From positions 1-19,887 of the forward strand of contig NZ_JBHIKY010000042.1 in NCBI RefSeq assembly GCF_042139015.1: 19,887 nucleotides of DNA. Reading direction: 5' to 3'. The position numbers were made by a program, and so were the translations under genes. Below are positions 1 through 7,473 of the stretch, one piece after another. Every line of letters starts with the position of its first letter. The stretch's first letter is position 1. The DNA is from JBHIKY01 sp042139015 (GTDB lineage: Bacteria; Bacillota; Bacilli; Bacillales; Marinococcaceae). The notes beneath the pieces are model-generated. The model saw only the letters and a program-made list of their open reading frames with translations, was not told the DNA's origin and searched no databases.

Positions 1-19
1 ATCGTATTTTATCGGGTAC

Positions 20-72
20 TTTTTCAGCAGCCTCGCTGCTCTTCCCACTGGAGTCTTCGGACTTGTCCCCTG
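20..72. repeat. Dispersed intergenic repeat, partial copy (left edge)
   Basis: Two blocks here recur as reverse complements at the far right of the window. TTTTTCAGCAGCCTCG (20-35) matches 19844-19859, and GGACTTGTCCCCTG (59-72) matches 19757-19770, in the same relative order. The spacing between blocks is shorter here (23 bp against 73 bp), so this copy is truncated or diverged. No coding frame explains it. A dispersed repeat family is the likely reading, but only two copies are visible. Confidence 0.6.
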
Positions 73-104
73 ATATCTTCTATTTAGGATACTACTTTTT
101 CTAT

Positions 105-135
105 AAAAAGGGGCTTTTGCTACAGCCGCTTTTTT
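105..135. terminator. Bidirectional rho-independent terminator
   Basis: AAAAAGGGGC (105-114) pairs with GCCGCTTTTTT (125-135) around a 10-nt loop, with one G/G mismatch. T-runs follow on both strands. It could end a gene lying left of the window and also isolate the phosphatase leader. Confidence 0.6.
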
Positions 136-136
136 C

Positions 137-304
137 GTGAAACTTTTGACGTATTTTCACCTGTACATAAACCAGACTTGTAAGCATAAGGTTTGAAAAT
201 ACAGGGACCTTTCAGGTTTTCTTCGTAGTTTTCTTTATATTTTGGTTATTTTGAATCGGTACTTTATTTTCTTTCAGTGTCTTTAGAAAAAAGTCTCAAT
301 TTCC
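137..304. other. Long untranslated leader or intergenic DNA before the phosphatase
   Basis: No gene is visible. The only structure is an inverted repeat, GTATTTTCA (151-159) with TGAAAATAC (194-202). It overlaps a second possible pairing, CCTGTA (160-165) with TACAGG (200-205); the two cannot form at once. No riboswitch class was recognised. Confidence 0.4.
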
Positions 305-342
305 TTCACACAACCTCAATGTTATCTTTATATTTCTATAAT
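305..342 (+). promoter_or_regulatory. Probable activator-dependent promoter of the alkaline phosphatase gene
   Basis: A perfect -10 box TATAAT lies at 337-342 with no credible -35 box. Instead TTCACA (305-310) is followed at 11-bp steps by the weaker TCAATG (316-321) and TTTATA (327-332). PhoP boxes in Bacillus are TTAACA-like direct repeats at about 11-bp spacing placed over the -35 region, so Pho-regulon control is plausible. Only the first repeat is a good match. Confidence 0.35.
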
Positions 343-393
343 TTTCAACCTGTAGCCTTAGAGTTGTATTCTTAATAAAGGAGCTGGTTGGAG

Positions 394-1749
394 ATGAAAC
401 AATGGAAACGTTCAATGAAGGGTGCTGCTGTTATCGGGCTCAGCACAACGCTCGTTTTTTCTGCAGGAGCGATAAATGGAAAGAAAGGAGAGCCGGGACC
501 TCCCGATCATGCGAACGGAAAAGGGGAAGGACCGAAAGCAGAAGAGGTAGAAAATGTGATCTTTATGATTCCTGATGGATTTTCTGCAAGCTATGCTACC
601 AATTATCGTATTTACAAGGATGGAGAAGAACCAATTTGGGATGATATGCTGACGGGAATGATAAAAACGGATTCTGCAGATAATCACGTTACTGACTCTG
701 CTGCTGCAGGAACAGCCATGTCATCAGGTGAAAAAACCGACAATGGCATGATAGGAATGTCACCTGAGGGAGAATCCCTTGAAAGCATTCTGCAAAAATC
801 AGGAAAGGAAGGAAAAGCGACGGGCCTTGTTGCCACTTCAACCATCACCCACGCCACGCCGGCTGTATTTGGGGCGAGTGTGGATAATCGTGATGATGAA
901 GTTTCCATTGCTCCGCAGCTTATTGACAATGTAGATGTATTGCTCGGCGGCGGCCGCAATAATTTCCTCCCGGAAAGTGAAGATGGGAATCAACCAGAGG
1001 AAAACCTGATCGAACAAGCCGAACAAGACGATTATAGTTACATAGAAACAAAAGAAGAGCTGGAAGAAGCGGAATCAGACAAGCTGCTCGGTTTGTTCGC
1101 AGAAGAGGAGATGGCTCCTCACATGGAACGCCCGGATGAGGAGCCGAGTCTTGCTGACATGACAGACGGAGCCATCGACAGTCTCTCTCAGGATGAGGAC
1201 GGATTTTTCCTCATGGTAGAAGGAAGCCAGATTGACTGGGCCGGGCATGCACACGATGCCGCCTGGGCCATGAGTGATACAGAGGCTTTTGAAAAATCGG
1301 TGGAAAAAGCTATCGAATTCGCTGAAGAAGATGGAGAAACCCTGGTCGTTATTGCCGGCGACCATGATACAGGCGGCATGAGCACCGGCGGATACGATGA
1401 ATACAAAGCCAACCCGGAAATACTGCGTGATGTCAGTGCGACTGGTGATAAAATGGCGGCAGAATTAAACGATAAGCGAAGCAACGCAGCAGAAGTTCTC
1501 GAGCAATATGCTGATATCTCTCCTTCAGATAAAGAAATCAGCCGGATTGAAGAAGCAGAAGATCCGGCGCTGGAAATTAATTCGATTGTCAGCGAGCATG
1601 CCTATGTCGGCTGGAGTACATCCCAGCACTCAGGCACAGACGTTCAGCTGTACGCTTATGGCCCGTCTTCGGACTTGTTTAACGGACTGCTTGATAACAC
1701 CGACCTGCCAAAACAGATGGCAGAAGCAATGAATATTGACTGGGATTAA
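394..1749 (+). CDS. Secreted alkaline phosphatase (PhoA/PhoB family)
   Basis: Exported alkaline phosphatase that releases phosphate from organic monoesters outside the membrane. ATG 394 is preferred over TTG 388 because AAAGGAG at 377-383 sits 10 nt upstream of it and only 4 nt from the TTG. The first ~26 residues form a signal peptide (MKQWKRSMKG, hydrophobic core, FSAGA). Family motifs follow in order: IPDG (metal ligand Asp, ~61), TDSAAAGTAMSSG with nucleophile Ser ~102, the VEGSQIDWAGHAHD metal site, AGDHDTGG, and HSGTDVQLYAYG near the C-terminus. About 451 residues is normal for the family. The mature protein is very acidic, with many Asp/Glu clusters, as expected of an exported protein in a salt-loving organism. 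It is monocistronic with its own terminator and a possible PhoP-type promoter. Confidence in the family is high; the exact phoA/phoB paralogue is not assigned. Confidence 0.95.
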   Translation: MKQWKRSMKGAAVIGLSTTLVFSAGAINGKKGEPGPPDHANGKGEGPKAEEVENVIFMIPDGFSASYATNYRIYKDGEEPIWDDMLTGMIKTDSADNHVTDSAAAGTAMSSGEKTDNGMIGMSPEGESLESILQKSGKEGKATGLVATSTITHATPAVFGASVDNRDDEVSIAPQLIDNVDVLLGGGRNNFLPESEDGNQPEENLIEQAEQDDYSYIETKEELEEAESDKLLGLFAEEEMAPHMERPDEEPSLADMTDGAIDSLSQDEDGFFLMVEGSQIDWAGHAHDAAWAMSDTEAFEKSVEKAIEFAEEDGETLVVIAGDHDTGGMSTGGYDEYKANPEILRDVSATGDKMAAELNDKRSNAAEVLEQYADISPSDKEISRIEEAEDPALEINSIVSEHAYVGWSTSQHSGTDVQLYAYGPSSDLFNGLLDNTDLPKQMAEAMNIDWD

Positions 1750-1780
1750 AATCTTTATTGAACCCATTTCTATTCTCCAG

Positions 1781-1819
1781 CCTTCTGGCGGCGCTGACCG
1801 ACAGAAGGTTTTTCTTTTT
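1781..1819 (+). terminator. Terminator of the alkaline phosphatase gene
   Basis: CCTTCTG (1781-1787) pairs with CAGAAGG (1802-1808). An inner CGG/CCG pairing extends the stem, and the tail is TTTTTCTTTTT. It separates the phosphatase from the nitric oxide synthase remnant. Confidence 0.85.
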
Positions 1820-1888
1820 GCAGAATCCTATGATATGTTTTAAAAGGCATCCAGCCTTCATGGCGATTTTACACAGGAGGACAGCAAT

Positions 1889-2149
1889 ATGAGCGATACA
1901 GAAAAAATGTGGAGAGAAGCGTGCTCCTTTCTTGACATGTATTATCGCGAGAATAACCTTTCTAAAAAAGAGCATGCGCTCAGACTTCGCGAGATACGTC
2001 ATGAAATTACCGTGAGCGGCTATTACGAGCATACCTTTGAAGAGCTCTCCTATGGAGCGAACAAAGTGATGATATATAGAAAATATATGATAATATCCGT
2101 ATATTCTGTTGCAAAATTGACTATTAATATTCCATCAGATAGGAAATGA
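1889..2149 (+). pseudogene. nos: Bacterial nitric oxide synthase, N-terminal remnant
   Basis: A good ribosome binding site (AGGAGG, 8 nt before the ATG) starts an 86-codon frame. Its first ~57 residues read as the N-terminus of bacterial nitric oxide synthase oxygenase: MWREACSFLDMYYREN, LREIRHEITVSG, YYEHTFEELSYGA. In intact enzymes of about 360 residues this leads directly into a KxAWRNSxRCIGR segment carrying the heme-ligating Cys. Here the sequence after GA (nt 2059) becomes unrelated, AT-rich and Ile/Tyr-rich, and ends 30 codons later. The heme, pterin and arginine sites are all missing, so no activity is expected. The rest of the gene is not elsewhere in the window. The break abuts AT-rich DNA and the large repeat array at 2178. 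Family assignment is from recognised motifs, not a search. Confidence 0.8.
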
Positions 2150-2177
2150 TATCATCTTTACCATGGGACGAGGATGC

Positions 2178-2786
2178 GCTCACGCGGGAGGTTTCCTTTT
2201 CCCCGCTTTCGAGGCCATTTCCACCGGAGACGGGTGATTTCCACTGACCAGTGTTGGTTTCCCTCTGGGGAAGAGCTTTTCCACTCGTGCTGGCGCGGTT
2301 TCCACTTTTCCCGTTGGCGTTTCCACTCTTGCAGCTTCGCTTTCCACGTTACGGGGGCGCTTTCACGCGGGAGGGTTCCTTTTCCTCGCTTTCGTGGCCT
2401 TTTCCACCGGAGACGGGTGATTTCCACTGGCAAGTTAGGGTTTCCCCTTTGTTGGAAGCTTTTCCACTCTTTCCGTTGGCATTTCCACTCTTTCCGTTGG
2501 CATTTCCACTCTTTCCGTTGGCATTTCCACTCTTTCCGTTGGCATTTCCACTCTTTCAGCTTCTCTTTCCACGTTACGGGGGCGCTTTCACGCGAGATGG
2601 TTCCTTTTCCCCGCTTCCGGGTGCTTTTCTACCGGAGACGGGTGATTCCACTGACCAGTGTTGGTTTCCCCTTTGTTGGAAGCTTTTCCACTGGTGCTGA
2701 AGTAGTATCCCCACTTGCGAATCCGCTTTCCACGTTACGGGGGCGCTTTCGCGCGAGGGCCACTCTTTTCCCCGCTCTTAATGATT
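2178..2786. repeat. 30-unit array of TTTCC motifs phased every 20-21 bp
   Basis: On the + strand TTTCC, usually TTTCCAC, recurs with a start-to-start pitch of 20 or 21 bp (one step of 19) from 2178 to 2767. Examples are 2198, 2218, 2238, 2258, 2278, 2299, 2320, 2341, 2361, 2381 and 2401; the mean is about 20.3 bp. The first unit and a few others have variant anchors such as TTTCA, TTTCT or TATCC. The 13-16 bases between anchors differ from unit to unit but recur in order as a higher-order repeat. A block of 20-bp units (TTTCCACGTTACGGGGGCGC, then units beginning TTTCACGCG, TTTCCNCGC, TTTCCACCGGAGACGGGTGA, TTTCCACTG and TTTCCCNTNTG) alternates with two to five 21-bp units. Four nearly identical 21-bp units lie at 2461-2544. 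The + strand is open in two frames across most of the array, but 20-bp units cannot keep a codon phase, so the pattern is set at DNA level. It is not CRISPR, because the constant part is only 5-7 bp. Confidence 0.9.
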
Positions 2787-2820
2787 TAGGCTAGCACTTA
2801 GGAAATTGATTCATCTATCT

Positions 2821-2850
2821 AAAAAACCAGGAGAGCATCAGCCCTCCTGG
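2821..2850 (-). terminator. Terminator of aroA
   Basis: Read on the minus strand, CCAGGAG (2850-2844) pairs with CTCCTGG (2833-2827) and is followed by TTTTTT (2826-2821). It lies 10 bp after the aroA stop. Confidence 0.9.
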
Positions 2851-2859
2851 TACTCTATC

Positions 2860-4206
2860 TTAGGAAAAACTCACCGGCACTCCGGCTTCGCGGAATAGTT
2901 CAAAAAATGTTGGACATGTCTTGGAGACGCAGCCCGGATCATTTATGGATATACCGTTCACTTTCGCGCCAACGAGTGACAAGGCCATGGCCACCCGGTG
3001 GTCATCATAGGAATCAAGCGCCGCGGCTTTCGGTGTGTCCGGATACACCTTCAATCCATCTGTAAACTCTTTCACCTCGATGCCCATTTTCTTTAATTCC
3101 GCACACACCGCAGCAATTCGGTCGGACTCATGGTGACGGATGTGTTCTACTTCCGTGAGTTTAATCGGTCCGTCGGCAAAAGGGGCGATTGCCGCGATGG
3201 TAAGTGTCTGATCAGACATTTCCTTCATGCTGATCTCGAATCCGCCTTTTAACTGGGGAACCCCTTCCACCTCGATATAGTCCTCACCACGACTGACCCG
3301 GCACCCCATTTTTTCATACAAATCAACCATAAAAATGTCCGGCTGGTTCGTGTTCATCGAGAGATTGTCGATTCGGACGCGTCCATTGGTAATGGCGGCA
3401 AGTGCCATAAAATAGCTGGCTGTGGAGGCATCAGCCTCCAATGATGTTTTTTTTCCCTGATAGCCGTCCGCCTCCACCCTCATTTCAGTTAATTCTTCAT
3501 TATAGGAGACCGAGGCACCGAACTGCTGCATTAAATCAATGGTGATTTTTACGTAGGCATGCTGAACAATGTAGTCAGGGATATGAATTGTGAGCGGATG
3601 TTCATTATAGGCCCCTGCAATTAAAAGCCCGCTGATAAACTGGCTTGATACCTTGCCGGAGATAGTGACATCTCCACCTCGAAGTCCTTGTGCATGAATA
3701 CGCAGAGGGTAAAATCCTTCCTTCTCGAGGTATTCAATTCTTGCTCCTAATGTTTCCAGCGCATCCATCAAAGGCTTCACCGGCCGCTCACTCATCCGCC
3801 TGCTTGCTTCTATCGTATATACCCCGCCTTTTCCTGCTGCAAGGGCACCGGGCAGAAATCGCGCAATCGTTCCGGCTGCACCAATATAAAGGTCCGCTTT
3901 CTTATTTGGCCAATCACCTCCGCACCCTTCAATCCGGACGGTATCGCCCTCTACTTCTGCCTTTACGCCGAGCTTTCGGATCGCATCGATGCACCAGTAC
4001 GAATCATCGCTGCGGAGAATGCCGGACAGCTCGGTTGTTCCTTCTGCGAGCGCCGCAATAATCAAAGCACGGTTAGTAAAGCTTTTGCTGCCGGGAACTG
4101 TAAGGGAGGTGTTTATGCTTCTTTCCGCCACAGGGGAAACCGCTGCGGAATGCACATCCGTTAATGCCGCCCATGGCGATCTTGCTTTTAAATCTGGCTG
4201 ACTCAT
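2860..4206 (-). CDS. aroA: 3-phosphoshikimate 1-carboxyvinyltransferase (EPSP synthase)
   Basis: Sixth step of the shikimate pathway: joins phosphoenolpyruvate to shikimate-3-phosphate, in the cytosol. ATG 4206 (AGAGAGG 8 nt upstream) is preferred to the adjacent TTG 4209 and gives 448 residues. There are ~35 residues before the core, then LTVPGSKSFTNRALIIAALA with the catalytic Lys ~41, the PEP loop, SRRMSERPVKPLMDALETLGA, an ADASTASYF segment, and DDHRVAMALSLVGA near the end. The PEP loop reads GAAGTIARF (about 109-117) where most enzymes have GNAGTAxRP or similar. Gly, Thr and Arg are kept, but the usual Asn is Ala. The gene stands alone with its own terminator instead of in an aro/trp cluster. 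The function call is secure; any effect of the loop changes on inhibitor sensitivity is unknown. Confidence 0.95.
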   Translation of the reverse strand: MSQPDLKARSPWAALTDVHSAAVSPVAERSINTSLTVPGSKSFTNRALIIAALAEGTTELSGILRSDDSYWCIDAIRKLGVKAEVEGDTVRIEGCGGDWPNKKADLYIGAAGTIARFLPGALAAGKGGVYTIEASRRMSERPVKPLMDALETLGARIEYLEKEGFYPLRIHAQGLRGGDVTISGKVSSQFISGLLIAGAYNEHPLTIHIPDYIVQHAYVKITIDLMQQFGASVSYNEELTEMRVEADGYQGKKTSLEADASTASYFMALAAITNGRVRIDNLSMNTNQPDIFMVDLYEKMGCRVSRGEDYIEVEGVPQLKGGFEISMKEMSDQTLTIAAIAPFADGPIKLTEVEHIRHHESDRIAAVCAELKKMGIEVKEFTDGLKVYPDTPKAAALDSYDDHRVAMALSLVGAKVNGISINDPGCVSKTCPTFFELFREAGVPVSFS

Positions 4207-4371
4207 CAAATCGACCTCTCTTTATCACTTTTATGTAAAAGAGTATTTCTTTCATTACATCATCTGCGGATTGATTTCGCAAGCAGGCAATTGAAAATGC
4301 AAAAACAGATTCCTCGGCATTCGGCAGACATGTCGAAGCGCATATGAAATTAATTCATTCTATATATTACT

Positions 4372-4402
4372 AAAAATACCTGCGCCATCAAGTGCGGGTA
4401 TT
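4372..4402 (-). terminator. Terminator overlapping the stop codon of the P-loop kinase gene
   Basis: On the minus strand AATACC (4402-4397) pairs with GGTATT (4380-4375), with an inner CGC/GCG pairing, followed by TTT. The TGA stop (4390-4388) lies in the loop. Confidence 0.65.
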
Positions 4403-5008
4403 GCTGCTTTTGTGTAACCTGGTTTTCAACTGATGGAATTCTCCCATATCATATCGGTTCCACGGTGCCTGCGGAAGAGCTGCTACGATGGCCCGGGCGG
4501 TTTCCGTCTCGTCCCGCGCAGCAAGAGCATGTGTTTTTTCAGGCAGTGCTGCAGAATAGTTGTCGTAAAATGAACGGACATTATCGTTGATTTCTGTTTC
4601 GGCCTGGTTCATGTTCATCCGCCAATGCGTTGACTTCTTTCGCCTGCTCTTCATGGTGCGCTCTTTTGCGAACAGGCGGAACAACTTATCCGGGAAACCG
4701 CTTCTTTTTTGAAGAAAGGCATCTCGGTAGACCTCAAGCAGAGGCTGCAATTCCTGGCTATTCATGCACCACGCACGTACAGCCGGGGCAAAAATATCAC
4801 CATCCAGCACGACGAAAGGATTCTTTTTTTCCGCTTCTACTGCCTGCTGCCAGCGGCTGATCTGATTGACCGCATCTTGAATAACCGGAACTCCCGCTAT
4901 CTTCGCTGTCGTGTCAGGGACGACCCAGGCGCCATATGTATACTGGAGCTCAGCGCAGACAGTGGTTTTCCCAACAGCATCTGCGCCGGCTATGCAAATA
5001 ATCGGCAT
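4388..5008 (-). CDS. Putative P-loop nucleotide-binding kinase
   Basis: A 206-residue soluble protein with a Walker A motif GADAVGKTT at residues 8-16. An FVVLDGDIF segment (about 65-73) resembles the Walker B/substrate Asp of small P-loop kinases. The basic stretch ERTMKSRRKKSTHWRMN (about 115-131) sits where this family usually has an Arg-rich lid (xRxRRN); it is diverged here. The Shine-Dalgarno GGAGGG lies 8 nt before the ATG, and the start is 15 bp past the stop of the upstream amidohydrolase gene, so the two are probably co-transcribed. The substrate is unknown; phosphoryl transfer to a small molecule is an inference from the fold. The gene ends in its own terminator. Confidence 0.6.
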   Translation of the reverse strand: MPIICIAGADAVGKTTVCAELQYTYGAWVVPDTTAKIAGVPVIQDAVNQISRWQQAVEAEKKNPFVVLDGDIFAPAVRAWCMNSQELQPLLEVYRDAFLQKRSGFPDKLFRLFAKERTMKSRRKKSTHWRMNMNQAETEINDNVRSFYDNYSAALPEKTHALAARDETETARAIVAALPQAPWNRYDMGEFHQLKTRLHKSSNTRT

Positions 5009-5023
5009 GGGACCAACCCTCCG

Positions 5024-5779
5024 CTAATAATCTCTCTCTAATCCATACCAGTGTCTGGCGTTATCCGAAAGTACACGCTTTGCGTTTCGTTCTCCTAGTG
5101 TGTCAACGATTAGTTCAATATCTGAATGCTGAAAAGGCCGTGGCGCACGTGTGGAAGGAAGGTCCGTTCCAAAAAGAAGGGCGTCCGGGTTTTCCCTGAA
5201 AATAGATAGAATTGCCTGTGGTACGTTTACTTCCGTGCGGCCGAAGCCGGTAGCTTTGACGCGGACACCGGCCGCCGCAAGTTTAACAAGCTCTGGAAAA
5301 CCTTCTTTCGTCAGGCCAAGATGGTCAATGGAAGCTTTCGGAAGACGTTGAATTAACGCTCCCATCTTCTTGAGAATGCTTGATTCTGCATAAAATTCTG
5401 CATGCCAGCCGGCGGTCTCATACACCAATCTGGCGAGCTTTTCTATGGCTGCTTCCGAAATACCGTCCCCTCTTTTTACATTAAATCGCACAGCCCGCAC
5501 CCCTTTCTCATGCAGTTGTTCGATTTCTTTTTCGTCCGTATCCGGAGGGAGCTGAGTGACGCCGACGTATTCTTTTCCAAAGAAGGCAAGCGTGTCAATC
5601 AGATACGTCTGGTCATATCCTTGAAAGGAGCCGGAGACAATCGCCCCTCCGCTTATATCAAGAGGAGCTGTTTCTTTTATATATTCCATACCCGTATAGG
5701 CAGGCGGTGTATACCCTTGATTTTCAATGATCGGATACCGAGGATCTATAATATGAAAATGAGCATCAAATATCTTCAT
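5024..5779 (-). CDS. Amidohydrolase 2 family metal-dependent hydrolase
   Basis: Predicted cytosolic TIM-barrel hydrolase or decarboxylase of the amidohydrolase_2 group. ATG 5779 (MKIFDAHFHI) is chosen because AGGGAG lies just upstream and the HxH metal motif in this family usually falls in the first ten residues; an upstream ATG at 5812 has no comparable site. The N-terminal DAHFHIID supplies two metal His. SIDHLGLTKEGF (about residue 153) supplies a further His. FGTDLPSTRAPR (about 205-216) has the catalytic Asp in the FGTDxP form typical of the family. The protein ends NARHWYGL, like the usual NAxRLxGL. At 251 residues it is slightly short but complete. It is probably first in a two-gene operon with the P-loop kinase. 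The substrate cannot be read from the sequence. Confidence 0.8.
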   Translation of the reverse strand: MKIFDAHFHIIDPRYPIIENQGYTPPAYTGMEYIKETAPLDISGGAIVSGSFQGYDQTYLIDTLAFFGKEYVGVTQLPPDTDEKEIEQLHEKGVRAVRFNVKRGDGISEAAIEKLARLVYETAGWHAEFYAESSILKKMGALIQRLPKASIDHLGLTKEGFPELVKLAAAGVRVKATGFGRTEVNVPQAILSIFRENPDALLFGTDLPSTRAPRPFQHSDIELIVDTLGERNAKRVLSDNARHWYGLERDY

Positions 5780-5943
5780 GTATCTCTCCCTTTCTCCTGT
5801 AAAACATATCATTCGATACGTAGTACCTATTTCCTTTTTATATGAACCAAAAGACGTAAAAATCTTTTATGATAAAATATTAATGGAATACATTTACATA
5901 TTGTGGGCCTTTTGATATCGTACCTTATAAGGAGATGATGTGT

Positions 5944-6525
5944 ATGAAATTATTCATTATTATTTCCCTCCTGTCGACAATGGTTATATTAAGTGCGGCG
6001 GCCTTTTACGTTTCCCGCGTCATTACTGATCCTAAAGAAGAGAATGCAGACGCAGCGATTGAGAAGTTTCATGCCTCCTATAACGAATCAGCCGCAGAGG
6101 TAGAAGCAGTTTTGGAGGACACAATCAAAAAGGCGCATACTGACTTGAATGACATTACCGGATACGGCAATCATACGAATTACAAATCCGGCTCCGTGAA
6201 CAAAGAGAACCTGGCAGAGAATTGGGCAGAAATCGATTCTGAGCTTGCCTCCCACGCAGATTTCGCGCGTGACGCGGCCGGCATGGTGGAGGACAAAACG
6301 CTTAGCAATGATTTGAAAAATTTCTCTGATGTCACACTTTTTGCGAAGGATAACCGCGATCATAAAGCCCTGCTTTACTCCCACCGTATCATTCATGATC
6401 TCGATACCATTTATAATGGAGTCGAGAAGTCCATTTTTGGAGCAGTACATATTGGAAGTGGTGATGATGATAAGAAAAAGCATCTGGAGGCTGTAGAAGT
6501 ACTCGCTGAAGCTTCATCTGAGTAA
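5944..6525 (+). CDS. Small membrane-anchored or secreted protein of unknown function
   Basis: Not recognised. Three ATGs (5935, 5938, 5944) follow AAGGAG (5929-5934); only 5944 leaves a normal 9-nt spacing, giving 193 residues beginning MKLFIIISLLSTMVILSAAA. That hydrophobic stretch (2-24) is a membrane anchor or uncleaved signal, with no lipobox. The rest is hydrophilic, mainly helical in appearance and acidic, with no Cys, so an extracytoplasmic domain is likely. A possible promoter lies upstream (TTTACA at 5893, 17 bp, then TATCGT). It ends 53 bp before a broken kinase-like gene on the same strand. It could be lineage-specific. Confidence 0.7.
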   Translation: MKLFIIISLLSTMVILSAAAFYVSRVITDPKEENADAAIEKFHASYNESAAEVEAVLEDTIKKAHTDLNDITGYGNHTNYKSGSVNKENLAENWAEIDSELASHADFARDAAGMVEDKTLSNDLKNFSDVTLFAKDNRDHKALLYSHRIIHDLDTIYNGVEKSIFGAVHIGSGDDDKKKHLEAVEVLAEASSE

Positions 6526-6578
6526 AGCAGCCTGCTTGTCATGCCCGCGGAAATCCAGTAATTTAATGGGAGGATGTT

Positions 6579-7473
6579 ATGAGTGAAAAAGTGGTTTCTC
6601 AAGAATTAAATCACGTAACATTCCAATTAAAAGAATAACATAACTTTGATTGGATCCAGATGCAGGGAACGTCTTTAGCGCATTTTATAAGCAGGATTCA
6701 GGCAATATATGTTTTGGTGTGAAAAATAATAACGGCAAACAATTTGTTAAATATGCTGGCGCAATAACGCTTCATTTTGAAGGAGAACCTCAATACGCAG
6801 TCACTCGTTTAAAAAAAGCAGCACCATTATATAAAGAATTAGAGCATCCAAATTTAGTTGATTTAATTGACCATTTTGAAATTAATGGCGGGTACGCCCT
6901 GATTTTTGACTGGTTTGAGGGCGAGTGCCTTCACACCCCGTGGTCTTTCCCGCCTCCATTTAAATATAATCATCCCGCCTCTCCGTATTTTCGTTTTAAA
7001 CATCTGCCGATTTCAGAAAGACTCACTGCAATGGACAGCATTCTGCAATTTCATTTGCACGTGGAACAAAAAATTACGCGGCCATAGATTTTTACGATGG
7101 CAGTATTTTATATGATTTCCATTCGAGGCAGACGAAGATCTGTGACGTTGATTATTATCAAAGAAAACCATATGTTAACGACATGGGACGGTTATGGGGA
7201 TCTTCTCGATTTATGTCGCCGGAAGAATTTGAATATGGTGCTGACATAGATGCAGCGACCAATGTATTTACGATGGGGGCGATCGCTTTCGGCCTGTTAG
7301 GCGGAGAGCAGAATCGGTCATTTTCGAAATGGGACGCTGGAAAGGAACTTTATAACATAGCTGCAAAAGCCGTGGAGCCTATGAAAAAAGACCGCTACTC
7401 TTCGTTGGAAGATTTCTACTTTTCCTGGAAAGAAGCGCTTTCCAAAAAAGACGGGGGCCAGGCCCCCTACTGA
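6579..7473 (+). pseudogene. Serine/threonine-protein-kinase-like gene broken by one stop and two frameshifts
   Basis: The ATG at 6579 has a strong GGGAGG site and opens MSEKVVSQELNHVTFQLKE, then hits TAA at 6636-6638. Sense resumes in the same frame (HNFDWIQ), then jumps by a one-base loss near 6657-6662 into AGNVFSAFYKQDSGN, FGVKNNNGKQFVKYAG, HPNLVDLIDHFEI and LIFDWFEGECLH. A second one-base loss falls in the A6 run at 7068-7073. Restoring A7 gives VEQK-NYAAIDFYDGSILYDF, then ICDVDYYQRKPYVNDMGRLWGSSRFMSPEEF. These are the features of a Bacillus kinase-like family: VKYAG Lys, AIDFYDGSI in the catalytic-loop position, a CDVDYY metal-site equivalent, and an MSPEEF activation segment. All ~295 codons are otherwise well preserved, so the damage is recent or partly sequencing error. 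Confidence 0.8.
7444..7467 (-). terminator. Terminator of catE
   Basis: On the minus strand GGGGG (7467-7463), loop CCTGG, CCCCC (7457-7453), then GTCTTTTTT. It overlaps the catE stop codon and lies inside the 3' end of the convergent kinase pseudogene. Confidence 0.75.

Noticed and set aside
2178..2786. CRISPR array
   Set aside because: The constant part is only 5-7 bp with 13-16 bp fillers that themselves repeat. No cas genes and no repeat of 24 bp or more.
2174..2794. Long open frames (206 and 149 codons) across the TTTCC array, with a 7-residue repeat FHSFRWH
   Set aside because: The frames are open because the strand is pyrimidine-rich and poor in stops. The unit length is mostly 20 bp, which changes codon phase, there is no ribosome binding site, and the composition is unlike any protein in the window.
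4210..4371. Promoter of aroA
   Set aside because: The 160-bp region must contain it, but no -35/-10 pair with acceptable spacing could be chosen with confidence.
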